Made by a program: the position numbers and the translations under genes. Below, in pieces: positions 38,828 to 49,825 of a stretch of 64,000 nucleotides of DNA. Below the pieces are notes generated by a model, which was not told the origin of the DNA, made no database searches, and was given only the letters and a program-made list of their open reading frames with translations. The DNA is from Diphasiastrum complanatum. Taxonomy: Eukaryota; Streptophyta; Lycopodiopsida; Lycopodiales; Lycopodiaceae. Numbering within the stretch: the first letter of the stretch is position 1; each line of letters opens with the position of its first letter. The stretch lies in the NCBI GenBank assembly GCA_029204225.1, contig CM055095.1, forward strand, positions 12,734,399-12,798,398, in the 5' to 3' direction.

Positions 38828-40400
38828 GATATATATAGCAAGCACGCTGGCGTTGCTAAAGAGGTTTTATGATGCGTTGTTGGATAGATTTGGCAGATAT
38901 CAAGGCGTGGTTTCAGAGTTACGATCGTCTGCAACATCTCGCCGTGGTGTTTCTCTATGTCCAGGTGTGTTTTCTTTGACTGGTAACGTCTCCTTTTTCT
39001 TGTATTTCTATCTTTCTCAGCTAAGGATGCCCGATCAAATTCTAAAGCGTTATAGCTGGAACGCGGTAGAATTGTGTTTTCCGATGTGCATTTTATGGGC
39101 CTTGTAAACCCTTTTTGAGAGTTTGGTGCAACGCAAAAAGAATGCAGATACAGTAAACTTCAGTACGTTTTTTGCCAGAACCGATTAGCACTTTCTTCTC
39201 AGCCAATTTTCGCAATTCCCTAAATCTTCAGTATAGAAAAATTTATTTATATAATATCCTCTATTACTTGGACAATGCCAAACCAGTTGTAGGATTGATG
39301 GTTACCAAGACATAATATGGTATTGAGTTGATAAACAGAAACTTAAGGACTACGTGATACGAATGCTATCATGTGCTTTTTCAATCTCAAAAAAGAGCAT
39401 GTGTCTTGCACCAAAGAATATTTTTGGGGCAGTAAGTTTAAGCTTAGACTATTCTTCCCTGCATGGCATTCTCTCGCGATGACACTTACATTGCATTATG
39501 ACATTAACTTATAACTAGGCCCTACTTGGCTTCTTGCAATTATCATCTTTGCAATATACGACATCAAAGGCATTTCCTTGCAATGCATGAGTGATTGAAC
39601 ATCTTGCAATCTATATGGATTGTTAGTAGCATAGTGAGGTCCAACCAAGTGTAAATCTACATTTAGACACTACCCTAGAGAGGAAGAATTTGGGCATGGA
39701 AATTGCATAGTATAGATTGTAGAGGCCAAGAACTTTACAAAATAGGTCAAATATTCACCCTTTCAAACTCTACCAAAAATAAATTCAAGGGCAAGTTTGA
39801 AATGGCAAGACAATTCTAAAAATAGAATTCTATGAAAAATAGAAATATTTATTTTGGATAGTTTTAGCTCACCTGCATGGTGTGGATATGTGGATGGCAG
39901 TCATACCAAAAAGCATATCAAATATAACAGAAGACACATAAGAAATCTAGCTGTGTGTTAGGTTGAGTCGGTGGCTGACATATGCCCCGTCGTAGTAAAA
40001 ACATCTCTCTGCCATGAGCCCCCGGACCCCGACGATAAGGCCTCTTCATGATTTGGCCTTCCAACTCCTTGAGTGAAAACACACTTTTTGGTGTTTCGCA
40101 CCCGAAACAGTCGGCAAACTACACAGTCCAAATTTCTGAACCCATATGAAAATGCTTAAACCATCTACTGATGTCCAGATTTCTAATCAATGTAGCCCGC
40201 AGCCATCTGAAACCAAGCAACAGATCTGCATAACAATTACTTTTTTGATATCCTTTCACATGATACCCATATTGGCAACTATACAAAAAAAAAAAAAATT
40301 TGCGTTCCGAGAAACCCTAATGGGAAATCCTGAATCGCGTTCCGGAACGCGGACTGCAACCTTGGTCCTACTAGCACTCACACAAAACCAAGCATAGAGA
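37961..40400. other. Unassigned sequence with short microsatellites
   Basis: No gene was recognised. It holds a CTCCTG/CTGCTC-type repeat (about 38733-38777) and an (AC)n tract of about 25 bp flanked by ATATAT (38798-38822), plus T and A homopolymers (near 38135 and 40277). A phrase CCCCGTCGTAG occurs both here (near 39984) and to the right of the LTR (near 40785), so this may include part of an interrupted gypsy LTR; that is inference. Confidence 0.35.
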
Positions 40401-40409
40401 GAATTTAGA

Positions 40410-40754
40410 TCATAGGAAAATTGAGCAATTGCTCTAGCATAATAGCATTGAATGGAATAGTTGTGGTGGGGCCCCAGCCTTCTTATATAGTTCTAATGAT
40501 TGATAAAAGCTAATGAGCCTAAAGTAAATAGCAAAATAACAAAAGCTATTTACTAATAATACTACCTATACATGGGAAGAACCAAAAATGAACTTGTAAG
40601 TAGTAAATAGATCCTAATCTATTTGTAGTGCACCCACCTACATGCATAAGCCTTAGAAAACAAATTTACTATAAATAGAATGGCCCCTAAAAATAGCACG
40701 CAGGCTTGGCCAAACCATCATTAAGGGGTATCAAATAAACATTAATTCCTAACA
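40410..40754 (-). mobile_element. Solo-type copia LTR, minus orientation
   Basis: Read on the minus strand from 40754 it starts TGTTAGGAATTAATG and stays similar for about 300 bp to the LTR that starts at 62015 (TGTTAGGAACTAATG). Shared landmarks are TGATACCCCTTAATGAT, CGTGCTATT and GCTTATGCATGTAGGTGGG. No coding part of such an element adjoins it, so it looks like a solo LTR. It may be inserted in the gypsy LTR that starts at about 41165 on the same strand. The left boundary is approximate. Confidence 0.75.
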
Positions 40755-41165
40755 CCCACAAGGAACCGAACGTCACACTATCCACCCCGTCGTAGGATCC
40801 AATCCAGATTCACTCTCCGTGCCTTGGCCCGTGACTTGTGACAAGCAAGATCTGACCTCCAACCTTGACAATGTCCCATACCACTGCCAAGGCCATCGGC
40901 CATCTCCCACCTCAAGCTAGCACTCATCCTGGTTGTGCGCAAGCGCTCCCCATCCACCTTCCCCTAGGTAGATATAATGAATGGTAAGGTGAGACCTCCT
41001 CTCCTTGTATACCTCCAAGGCAGGAGTCTCCAAGCCTAGCGAACATCCTAGATCACGACACGTGGTGACCATGCAAGTCCAGGAGTCACTGGTCAAGTCA
41101 CGGGCCCGTTCGATGTTCAGCTTCAAGTTGGGTTTGGGACCCAAGGGATTTGGGTCCCTAACATT

Positions 41166-42195
41166 CCCTCCGCCTTAAAAGACTCCTCTTCTAAGGAAGG
41201 AAATCTGGGAATCTCAGTCTAAGGTCTCGTTCCTTTTCCCTAGTGTCCTCATGTTTGGAACTTCCTTTCCAATAAACCAAGTACTCAGTTACCTGCCGGT
41301 TTCTGAGCCCACGTTAACGTACATCAACAATGGCCTGTGGTTCACAAGGTACAAAGGATGATAGATCCTCAAGCTGTACTAGCTTATCCTGTAGAATAAA
41401 TTCATCCTTTCCACCAAGTTGTTCCTTTAAACGACTAATGTGAAAAACTAGGTGAACCTTGACTCCTTGAGGAAGGTCTAGTTGATAGGCATTTCGATTG
41501 AGTAATTCGAAAAGGCCCAACATAACGAGGTGATAATTTAGGACATTTTCCAGTCTTTAGTACCTTAGAGTCTTTGGGGACTTTAAGATACACCCAATCT
41601 CCTTCCTCATAGACCCTAGGTTGTCGCTTTTGATTAGCGTAAAACTGGGGTCTATCCTGAGCCGTTTTTACGTTATCATGAGCAACAAGCAGCATTTCTT
41701 GCATATCATGCAGGAAATCAACCGCTACTCTAACCTTGAGGCCCACAGAGATTGGAGCTCTAGGCTGAAAACCATACATAAGAGTGAATGGACTAAAACC
41801 CGTCGCTGAATGTTTTGCGCTGTTATACGCAAACTCAATCATTGGAAGGTACCTTTCCCAATCCGACTGTCTGCTGGAAACATATGCACGAAGCATATCT
41901 TCCATAGACTAGTTCGTCCTTTCAGGCTGACCATCCGATTCTGGATCATCTGTAGACCCTAGACTTAAAGTGGTCTCCAATTTCTCAAAGACCGCTTGCC
42001 AGAATTTGCCAGTGAACTTAGAATCCCGATCACGAACAATGTCATTCGACAAACCAAGCAACCTGAATAACTTTTCCACAAAAAGCTGAGCAAGTTCAAA
42101 AGCTTTGACAGACATCCTGGTTGAAATGAATTGCGCCATTTTGGTTAGTCTGTCAACTATAACCCAAATAGCATCATTTTGCTTCCCCGTTCGAG
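41166..42195 (-). mobile_element. Ty3/gypsy integrase with chromodomain-like C-terminus
   Basis: Minus strand. It begins at about 42190 with WVIVDRLTKMAQFISTRM, FRLLGLSNDIVRDRDSKFTG and FWQAVFEKLETTLSLG (integrase catalytic core: D, then D, then E region). It continues with DPESDGQPERTN, a stop, MLRAYVSSRQSDWERYLPMI and AYNSAKHSATGFSPF. The GPF/Y-type module reads LSPRYVGPFRIT. A tail reading QVTEYLVYWKGSSKHEDT corresponds to a chromodomain, the mark of chromoviruses. A purine run (GGCGGAGGGAATG) at about 41167-41179 is the polypurine tract and TGTTAGGGACCC at 41165 the 3' LTR start. Dead: stops at about 41906 and 41313 and a frameshift near 41510. Confidence 0.85.
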
Positions 42196-42838
42196 GTAGC
42201 CAACAAGCTAGGCCATTATAAATGGCTAACTCATGAGCTTCTCCTAGCTGCATCAAATATTCACCGTAACTTGTGATAGGTCCCAGTGTGTCGGCTGAGG
42301 TCTTGGTAACTCCCATGTCATCACAATCAATGGCTCATATGTGTAGCGGTCAGTAGTATCATGAAAATCTACCTGTTATGCAGCTGTCTCGGCGTTAAAA
42401 TCACCAGTAAGAAGAACATACCCTCGATATGAGAATCTGACAATGTCTGTGGAGAGATCAGTGAATGGAGAGCCAATGCCCTCTACATAAGAAGACTTTG
42501 GAGGGAAGTAGCACGCAACGATGAAGAGATCCTTGGCCAATCCAATATCGCATCCTATGAGGTGGACCCAGATATATTGTGCATACTCATCATGTTTGAT
42601 GAACTCTATGATCGAATATAGTGACTCTCTGTATAAACATGCGATCCCACTTGAACCTCTGCTGCTTGTGGCCTGTGTATACTAAATCCCACATGTAACT
42701 TGAGAATGTAGGTAGTGCTCTGATTTGGCTCTCATGGGTCTCCATAAAGAATAGAATATCTCTACTTGTGATGAAATCTATAAGGTCGCTAGCAGAAGAT
42801 GAAGGTATATACCATTACAATTCCAAAATCCAATAGGT
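42185..42838 (-). mobile_element. LINE endonuclease fragment, antisense
   Basis: On the minus strand this reads IGFWNCNGIY (WNCAG-type opening of the AP-endonuclease domain), LFFMETHES across a frameshift, LIGCDIGLAKDLFIVACYFP, LSTDIVRFS and LLTGDFNAETAA (GDFNA motif), ending TSYGEYLMQLGEAHELAIYN. It aligns throughout with the endonuclease of the LINE at 51060-51720. Within one open frame at 42190 it passes directly into the gypsy integrase. The 42614-42838 half is repeated at 45175-45420. Confidence 0.85.
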
Positions 42839-42981
42839 ACTTTTATTTTTGCCTAAGTGTGAACACGTCATAATTGTAAATTGTAAATATTGAAATGGCT
42901 CACGAGTCACGCTTGCTTATGGTGTTTTGTAAGAAAATGTAAATAGCAGATTTTTGGTAACTTGTTGACTTGCTTGTATTT
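42614..42981. repeat. Left direct repeat flanking the gag-only element
   Basis: This 368-bp stretch recurs at 45175-45555 in the same orientation with few differences (one indel of about 13 bp). Its left two thirds is antisense LINE endonuclease and its right third is unique AT-rich sequence. About 54 bases beyond its right edge lies a primer-binding site, so it sits where the 5' LTR should be. Confidence 0.9.
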
Positions 42982-43034
42982 ATGTGATGCTTTCATAGCT
43001 TAGCTCTAGATCAGCTGTGGCTCTATTTGTAACT

Positions 43035-45174
43035 TGGTATCAGAGCACTTTCCTGATTGCTGAATTTTAGATCTGATTTTCTGATTGGGTGCCCATTTTC
43101 CTTGCTGATTTTTCTCTCTTTGCTGAGGGCTTTCGTCTCTTTGCTTCAGCAACATTCAGCACAGTTTGGGTGGGGACCAGCTCCTATCAAAGCATTTTCC
43201 TTGGCGGAGCTTTAGCAGATAGTTAGCGGAAGTACTTCCGCTAAATTTGGCGGCCGGAATTTTTTTTTTTTTTTTTGGGCAGATTATTTCCGACGCTCAA
43301 GTTCCAACCCTCTATCACCCATTTCCAGCTTGTTTGCAGGCTCTCCAGCGCCCAATTCCCTCATCTCTTTCGTCCGTTCCTCCTTCCTTTTTCAGCCCTC
43401 TTTCCACTTTTGTTTGCAGGCTGTCCAGCCGCTTCATACTTGTCACTTTCGTCCGTTTTTGTCTCCGTTTGCAGCCATTTTTCACACCTTGTTTGCAGGC
43501 TGTCCATCGCCTATCCTCAACCAAATTTCACGAAATTCCGACTCCGTTTGATACTCCAATTTGTCACTTGCCTCCTGGCTGTCCAGCGCATTTTTACAGC
43601 CTTCATTTTCACTTTTTTTCATTTGCTGATTGCTGTCCTTTCTTAGTTGTGACAATAGTGGTTTTAATAGACTAATTTGGGGTGACGACAAGAGTCCGCT
43701 CTCTCAAGTTTTCGTCTATTTCTTCCACTATCATTATGGCACATTCACCTACCCCAAGTGAGACTACTCAAGAAACCTTATCCGATCAGTTTCGTCGCAT
43801 GGATGAGACCCTTTATGGCCTCGTTCTTCGCTTCGATACCGTTATGACCGGCTTTGCTACTATGCAGTGGCAGATTGATTCTTTACAGCCTCATGGTCCT
43901 GGTAAAGCTCCTGTTTTTCCTTCATTTGGGACTCCCCCCCCCATTTGGATTTCCATCTTCCTCTGCTAGTCAGCCTGGTGGTGGACCGTTCATTCCACCT
44001 AATCCATCTCCTGGTTTCTTTTCACGTCCCCCACTTCCTGAGCCACACTTTGCTCGAGACTTTCGTGATAGGGTACAACTTGCCACCTATTCCGGTTCCT
44101 CTGACGGGAACTTATTAGAGAATTGGTTTGCTAAGCTTGACACATATTTTCAGATCTACCCTAAGACTGATCCTCAGAAGATCCAGTTGGCTGCTTTACA
44201 TTTAGATGGACGCGCCGCCACGTGGTGGCGAGTTTATAGAGCTGATCCTGATCGGGAAGGGCTCCCTTTATGGCATACTTTTCGCTGTGACCTCCGTCAT
44301 GCTATGATTGACCCTCAGTGGCTTGACCGCCAACGTGATACATTCTGTAGTCTCACTCAGACCAGTGATCTTGCTTCTTATACAGATCAGTTTATGGAGC
44401 TTTCTTATCTTTTCACAGATCTACATCCCACTGAGCTTATTTCTCGTTACATTGCTGGTCTTCGTGGTGCTTTACGTTATGATGTTTCTTCCTTCCGTCC
44501 TCCCACACTTGTTGAGGCGATGTCTCTTGCCAGTACTTTACAGCATAAGTACTCTGACACTCTTCCTTCCCGCTTCTCCCGACCCCATCCTTCTGCTTCA
44601 TCTTTTCCCGCTGCGTCCACCCCTACACTTGCCCCTTCTGTTCCAGCTCTCTCCATTGTCCCTTCGTCTCCTCGTCCTCCGACTCCTCGACCTGCTTTTG
44701 TCCGACGTTACACGTCTGCAGAGTTCGCTGACCTTCAGCAGCAGCGTCTTTGCTTTCGTTGTAAGAGTCCTGACCATTTTGCCCGTGATTGCCGTCAGCC
44801 TCTCCCTACTACTACTGCACAGTTTCCCTACTTATAGCCAAGAGGAAGCCCCAAAAGGAAGCCCTACTGGGAGGGATAATAGTGCGCCCTCCAAGAAGGC
44901 CCCCACTCTCCAGTAATATGTCCAAATGGCCTAATAATGAATAATAAGGCCAAAGGCCAACCAAATAGTCTAAGTGTCACTAATGAATAAAAAAGGGCCC
45001 AAGGCCTGCTTATGCATAAAGTAAAGTAAACGTAAATGGATGCGGCGAATGTAATGAGTCGAGTCCATAACTCTCCCTGGCACAAAAGAAAAAGACTCAA
45101 CTACCGAAAAGAAACTGGATCAAGTAGCAGCAAGCCCTGGTGCATCAACAACTAGAACAACATCGGATGTAGAG
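43035..45174 (+). mobile_element. Gag-only Ty3/gypsy-like LTR element
   Basis: A perfect primer-binding site TGGTATCAGAGC (43035-43046) is followed by a leader and an ATG at 43736. The gag reads SDQFRRMDETLYGLV, then after a frameshift in a C9 run (near 43935) FARDFRDRVQLATYSG, NWFAKLDTYFQIYP, LHLDGRAATWWRVYRA, LASYTDQFMELSYLF, LISRYIAGLRGALRYD, and a zinc knuckle CFRCKSPDHFARDC (C-x2-C-x4-H-x4-C). It ends at 44837 and no protease, RT or integrase follows before the right-hand repeat. Apart from the poly-C shift the 327-codon frame is uninterrupted and well preserved compared with its neighbours. Such an element would depend on another element's pol proteins. Confidence 0.8.
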
Positions 45175-45555
45175 GAATATAGTGACTCTCTGTATAAACA
45201 TGCGATCCCACCTGAACCTCTGCTGCTCGTGGATCTCGCCTTTGTCCTGTGTATACTAAATCCCACATGTAACTTGAGAATGTAGGTAGTGCTCTAATTT
45301 GGCTCTCATGGGTCTCCAGAAAGAATAGAATATCTCTACTTGTGATGAAATCTATCAGGTCGCTAGTAGTAGATGAAGGTGTATACCATTACCATTTTAA
45401 ACTCCAATAGGTACTTTTATTTTTGCCTAAGTGTGAACACGTCAGAATTGTAAATTGTAAATATTGAAATGGCTCACGAGTCATGCCTGCTTATGGTGTT
45501 TTGTAAGAAAATGTAAATAGCAGATTTTTGGTAACTTGTTGACTTGCTTGTATTT
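45175..45555. repeat. Right direct repeat flanking the gag-only element
   Basis: Second copy of 42614-42981, slightly longer because of a short insertion (near 45231-45243). It also carries antisense LINE endonuclease sequence. Homology stops abruptly at both ends: the left neighbour lacks the rest of the LINE fragment, and the right neighbour lacks the bases leading to the primer-binding site. Confidence 0.9.
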
Positions 45556-47640
45556 GGTATAGGGTACTGGTTCTATTTAGAGGCTGCTGGACCGACCTCC
45601 TAAAAAGTAGGAGTTGACTGGTCAACGGGACGTGTGTCATATGCTCATTGGGACACTTGGTCTAGTGCATGAGTGGCACGGGACGGTCCTCCTACTTGCT
45701 TGCCAATGTGTCAGGGTACTGCCAATTTTGTGTCGACGTTAGGAAAGGGTCAGGGTTAAGTGGGTGCTTGAGGATTATGACATTTCTCATCGTACTAGCC
45801 TCTTGACGCTACATTGTAGTCTTGAACATGGAGTTTCTTAAGGTGGTGGCGTGTTGGGGAAAGAGAGATGCAGCAATGTGAAAGTTCAACGCAAAAGGTT
45901 GGTTATTAGTTTCCAAGACTGCAGGAGTTGGCAGAGAACAGAAACGGGGAACGTATGTACCTCGGGAATTGATACGCTTCTGAGGCACGGGAATTGGGGA
46001 ACGGGGAAAAATATATATTCTAAGAAGTAGAAACAAAAAGTATAGTACTAGTTCTTTAGAACAAAGTTTAAGCATAAATTTATAGATAGTATGTAAACTG
46101 GGAGGGAAAAAATAGGCCTGGCAAGTGAAAAACTTGGGCCAGAATCGAAAAAAATTGGTCTTAAACCTGGAGCTGCGCATTCCCCCTTCAATGGAAACAT
46201 TCCCCCACATACCTATGTGGAGGGCAGGTGGGAACGGAGTTTCCCTTCATGTGGTTGGTGGAAGATATCCAAGACATGAGCGGACTAGAAATTAGAGTGA
46301 AAATCAAAACTTTTTTGAGGGTATGGATTGCTGCACAAGGTTTGGAGATGTCTGTGGGTTGTTGTAGACGTCATACTTGTAGAAAGAACTGGATATGGAC
46401 TTGAAACTCAGAACCCCTTGGACAAGACTGGCATACATGCCAGGTCTTCCAAAAACTCTTAGAAAACAATGAAAGGCCTGCATAGATTGGAATAGCTGTC
46501 TACTTATCAGATACATTGCATGGTTTGGAATTCGCAAGATGGAAAGGACTGGATAAATTTGTTCTTGTGGGAATTGAATCATTTGGGCATAAACTCAACC
46601 GGTTGCTTCTACCTGTTGTAGTTGCTGGAGAATGCACTCAAAGTGCTGAATTGCAAAGTCAGTTTTCAAAGCCCTGTGCTATGGCCATGGTGCTTTTCAG
46701 TGGCAACACTATCACAAAAAAGCATTATGGCCACCAAAGGGCTTTGAAGATTGGTTACCTAATTTCTGTACTTTGTGTGTGGACAGGTGCACATACATAG
46801 TCTTGTGGGCTGAAAATGTGACAAAGCCCTTGTTTATTCTGGATAATGTTTGTTTCATTCTTTTTTTTCAAAGTTCTTCTGAATCATAGAGAGAGAAGTA
46901 TTGGCCTCTTTCACATGAACCACACTATCTACCAATAGAGATAATTTTTTTTTCAAATCATTGCATTTTCTGAGTACCTACAATCTCTTTTCGTGGGGTA
47001 ACTTTGGTATTGAAGTAATGTCAAATGTGTTTTGGGGAGGGCATCTTACACTTTCCTTTGGTTGTGCGGCCTGCCCATAGCGATGCAGAATTTAGGTTGA
47101 ATCAGAGCTTCAGTCTGATATCTAGATTGTGAAGTCCACTTTCATGTAGCCACATATTTACTTGATAAGCCTTTGTGGACTGCATAATTTCAATACGTGA
47201 GGATATGTTTTGCTGGTAAATTGCAGTTGGAGTTCCACGATTGCTTATCAGCTCTTCATGTCATGGCCTCAGGGCTTGCAGAACTTTTCCTTTTTATAGG
47301 AGTTTTGTTATTTTCAGCAGGATCTTGTTACTTCCTTTTGTGTACACTTTGTCTAACTATCTTGAAGACTATATTCATTGCATGTTTCAATTTGCCACTG
47401 AGCCCTGTGGGAAGCTCCTAGTTTGTCATGAGGGGGGGAGGGAGAACAAAAGTGACATCAGTCTTCACGGCCAGTGAGTGTTGACACCTTTGAAGGCTTT
47501 CTACAGAGAATTAGTGTTTCAGGTTACTTTTCAGCAAGTGTATTAGAAACAGGCATACCGACTTTGAATGCTTTGTTTGAATAAATGCTTAGGTGTAGTT
47601 AACTTCTCTGTTCCGTGTAAAAGGGTTGCTTATATCATGT
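45556..47640. other. Unassigned; may contain upstream exons of the next gene
   Basis: No transposon domain was identified. Because the membrane-protein gene on the right lacks its first exon(s), they may lie here. A hydrophobic frame begins at ATG 47263 (MASGLAELFLFIGVLLF), but I could not find a donor that joins it in phase 0 to the exon at 47648 and do not claim it. Confidence 0.35.
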
Positions 47641-47647
47641 ATTGCAG

Positions 47648-48637
47648 GTTGCATGTGCATTCATTGGTTCTCTTGGGGCACTTTATAGCGGTGTGCTGGT
47701 AGTACACTTAGCATTGGCTCTTTTTGCACTTGTTGCAATTGAAAGTGGTAGTCAAACCCTCGGAAGGACGTATGCAGGACTGCTAGGCTGTGCAGTGCTT
47801 CTTGATATTGCTTGGTTCATGATTTTTACATATGAAATAAGGTACATGACTATATCTCTTGTGGCTGTGAGTTTGTGCTTGCTGTGTAGCAAAAAGCATT
47901 AACAAAGTTTTTAGGTGAAGATTATGTTGATGCTTGTTCAAGGGCTTTATATGGTTAGCTCACAACTTTGAACATTGCAAGAATTCTTCTTTCTGTTTGT
48001 TAGGCGTTCTGTCCTGACATTGTTTTCCATGTATACAGGTTTGCAAATAAAGATAATATTTTTGGAAAATTCTCAGTTATTTCCTTGAGGCTTGTGCTTT
48101 GGATGCAATTTGTTGGATTTGCAGTCCGGATACTGTCATCTTTTTTGTGGGTACAGATGTATCATTTAGGTGCATCCAATAATGAGGAAGCATTATATCA
48201 GCCTTTAGACTTTGAAGGAAGAGCTAGATCAGTCGATTTTACTCCTGAGTCAAGCCCCACTTCTATCCGGCAAAGTTCTTTGAGCGATGAGGTCCTAGCA
48301 GGTTCAATCTACAATCCTGCTTATTATGCTTCACTCTTTCAATCAGCTCAAGGGCCATACCTTGGTACAAAGGTGAGCATCTACAAGGTTATCAATCTAA
48401 ATTCGTGAAATAAGCAAAAGACTGATTTCAGTTTTTTTTCTTTTCAATGACATCAGAATCCAAATGTTTTGAAATGTTGCTCCTTATCAGCTCAGCAAGA
48501 GTTACAAAGATTTCTTAAACAATATCAAGGCTCAAAAAGTTTCATGTGGTTTCTCAAGTAGTCAAACATGGAAATTTACCAGCTTCTGTATAGCTGCTCT
48601 ACATGATCAGGTTGTTGTAGGAAGATCAAAGATATGA
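47648..48637 (+). CDS. Multi-pass membrane protein, AGTRAP-like (3' exons only)
   Basis: Exons: 47648-47841, 48039-48372 and possibly 48611-48637 (VVVGRSKI then stop). The introns are GT-AG and the codon split across the first junction (AG/G) closes in frame. The product has hydrophobic segments ALYSGVLVVHLALALFALV, GLLGCAVLLDIAWFMIFTY and LRLVLWMQFVGFAVRILSSF, then WVQMYHLG and a polar tail rich in serine. The order of an L-x-D-I helix, an FG-containing loop and a closing Y-x-L/R motif resembles the AGTRAP family (angiotensin receptor-associated protein); I infer a conserved plant membrane protein of this type. Its job is not known to me. The start is missing: the exon at 47648 opens in phase 0 after a CAG acceptor. 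If the last small exon is wrong, reading through the donor at 48373 ends at 48408. Confidence 0.65.
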
Positions 48638-48639
48638 TA

Positions 48640-49220
48640 AGGGCTTTGGCAAGTGAAGTCGAATGACTTATTAGGCTCTTTGAGGTTTGTTTCTCAATGT
48701 TAGATAATGTACATCGCTATTCTACATGCAATAGAACGTAAAGATCTTCATCAGTTTTGATAGATCGCCATGTACAATGTCGCCTAGTGGACTCCTTTTT
48801 TGCGTGCAACAATCAGCTTCATAAAGCACTGGTTATGACATGCTGCAAAGCGAAGTACTGACAACCATTTTAGAGGACACTTGGGTCCCTATTACATGTG
48901 CAACACTGTGACAGGAATGCTTATGCATTTGTTGCTCTGCTTGTGTGCAGAGAATTCAACATATTTTTTTATCTGAGCTAGAGGATGTTATGCATTTTCC
49001 AAGCCCATAGCACATCATTGGCCAGAAGAAAGCAGAAAGCGCTTTCGCCAAGCTAAGAAAAGAAAAAGAAGCAGCAAAATACAAGAATGCCTGGCCCTAG
49101 GCTATGCTTCATATAAACCAACTGAATAATTAATGGTATGGTAAATTTGCCATGAAAATTAAAGCTTAAAAAATGGATAATCACATAAGTGAGACTGTTA
49201 ATTGTACTGCATATCCCTAC
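48640..49220. other. Downstream sequence without recognised genes
   Basis: Probably the 3' untranslated and intergenic part after the membrane-protein gene. No coding or mobile signal was seen. Confidence 0.35.
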
Positions 49221-49225
49221 TGGGC

Positions 49226-49332
49226 AAGTCAAGTCAGTTTTTTCACAGCAGACCATAATAGGCAAGGTGTTCTGCTTTCTGAACTGCCCCTTTCTGCTCC
49301 CCAGCTCTGCTGTGAAAAAACTGACTTGACTT
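49226..49332. repeat. 27-bp perfect inverted repeat with 53-base spacer
   Basis: The left arm (49226-49252) begins AAGTCAAGTCAG and ends TTCACAGCAGA. The right arm (49306-49332) is its exact reverse complement. The spacer is itself pyrimidine/purine biased. The arms could be the ends of a very short inverted-repeat element or a foldback site; no target duplication was found outside them. Confidence 0.9.
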
Positions 49333-49361
49333 TCTGTATCCCTTTCTTCTTGAAATCTGTG

Positions 49362-49369
49362 CCCCCCCC

Positions 49370-49400
<31 letters not shown>

Positions 49401-49405
49401 CCCCA
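49362..49405. repeat. C19 homopolymer followed by (TC)n
   Basis: Nineteen consecutive C residues (49362-49380), then about 20 bases of TC, then CCCCC. On the minus strand this is a long G run able to form quadruplex structure. Homopolymers this long are also error-prone in assembly. Confidence 0.95.
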
Positions 49406-49409
49406 CAGC

Positions 49410-49825
49410 CATTGCTCTCTCCCCGGAATGGCTTCCATCGCTGATCATCGCTACTGCTTCCATCCGCTGATCATCGCTGGGCATCTGCTTCCATCGCTGG
49501 GCTACTGCACTGATGATGCCTACTGCTCGCTGACTCCATCTTCTTCTACTCCTCATCCTACTCCATCGCTGCATTTATGGAGTTCTTTATGGGTCAAAGA
49601 AAGATGCCCTCGCTGATCCATTATCTGCCTTGCTGACACAGCCATTGCTGATCCTCCCACAGCTATCGCTGATCCTCCCACAGCCATCGCTCTTCAAGAA
49701 TTCTATCCTAAGCTGATGAAGATAAAAATGAGGTGGCCCTGATCGCTCCTTACACAAAACCAAATCAGCCAAGAAGTTGATAATTCAAGCGGTTCTAAAA
49801 GAATAATCACATTCCTTCTGACCTT
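49410..49825 (+). other. CATCGCTG-rich repeat, probable LINE 5' region
   Basis: Short degenerate repeats of CATCGCTG and GCTGATCCTCCCACAGC-type words fill this interval and continue in similar form into the proline/serine-rich start of the LINE ORF1. It may be the LINE's 5' untranslated region; this rests only on similar composition and position. Confidence 0.4.

Noticed and set aside
43247-43675. Pyrimidine-rich plus-strand frames before the gag-only element's ATG
   Set aside because: Low-complexity leader sequence with repeated TTTGCAGGCTGTCCAGC words; no domain. Left as the element's untranslated leader.
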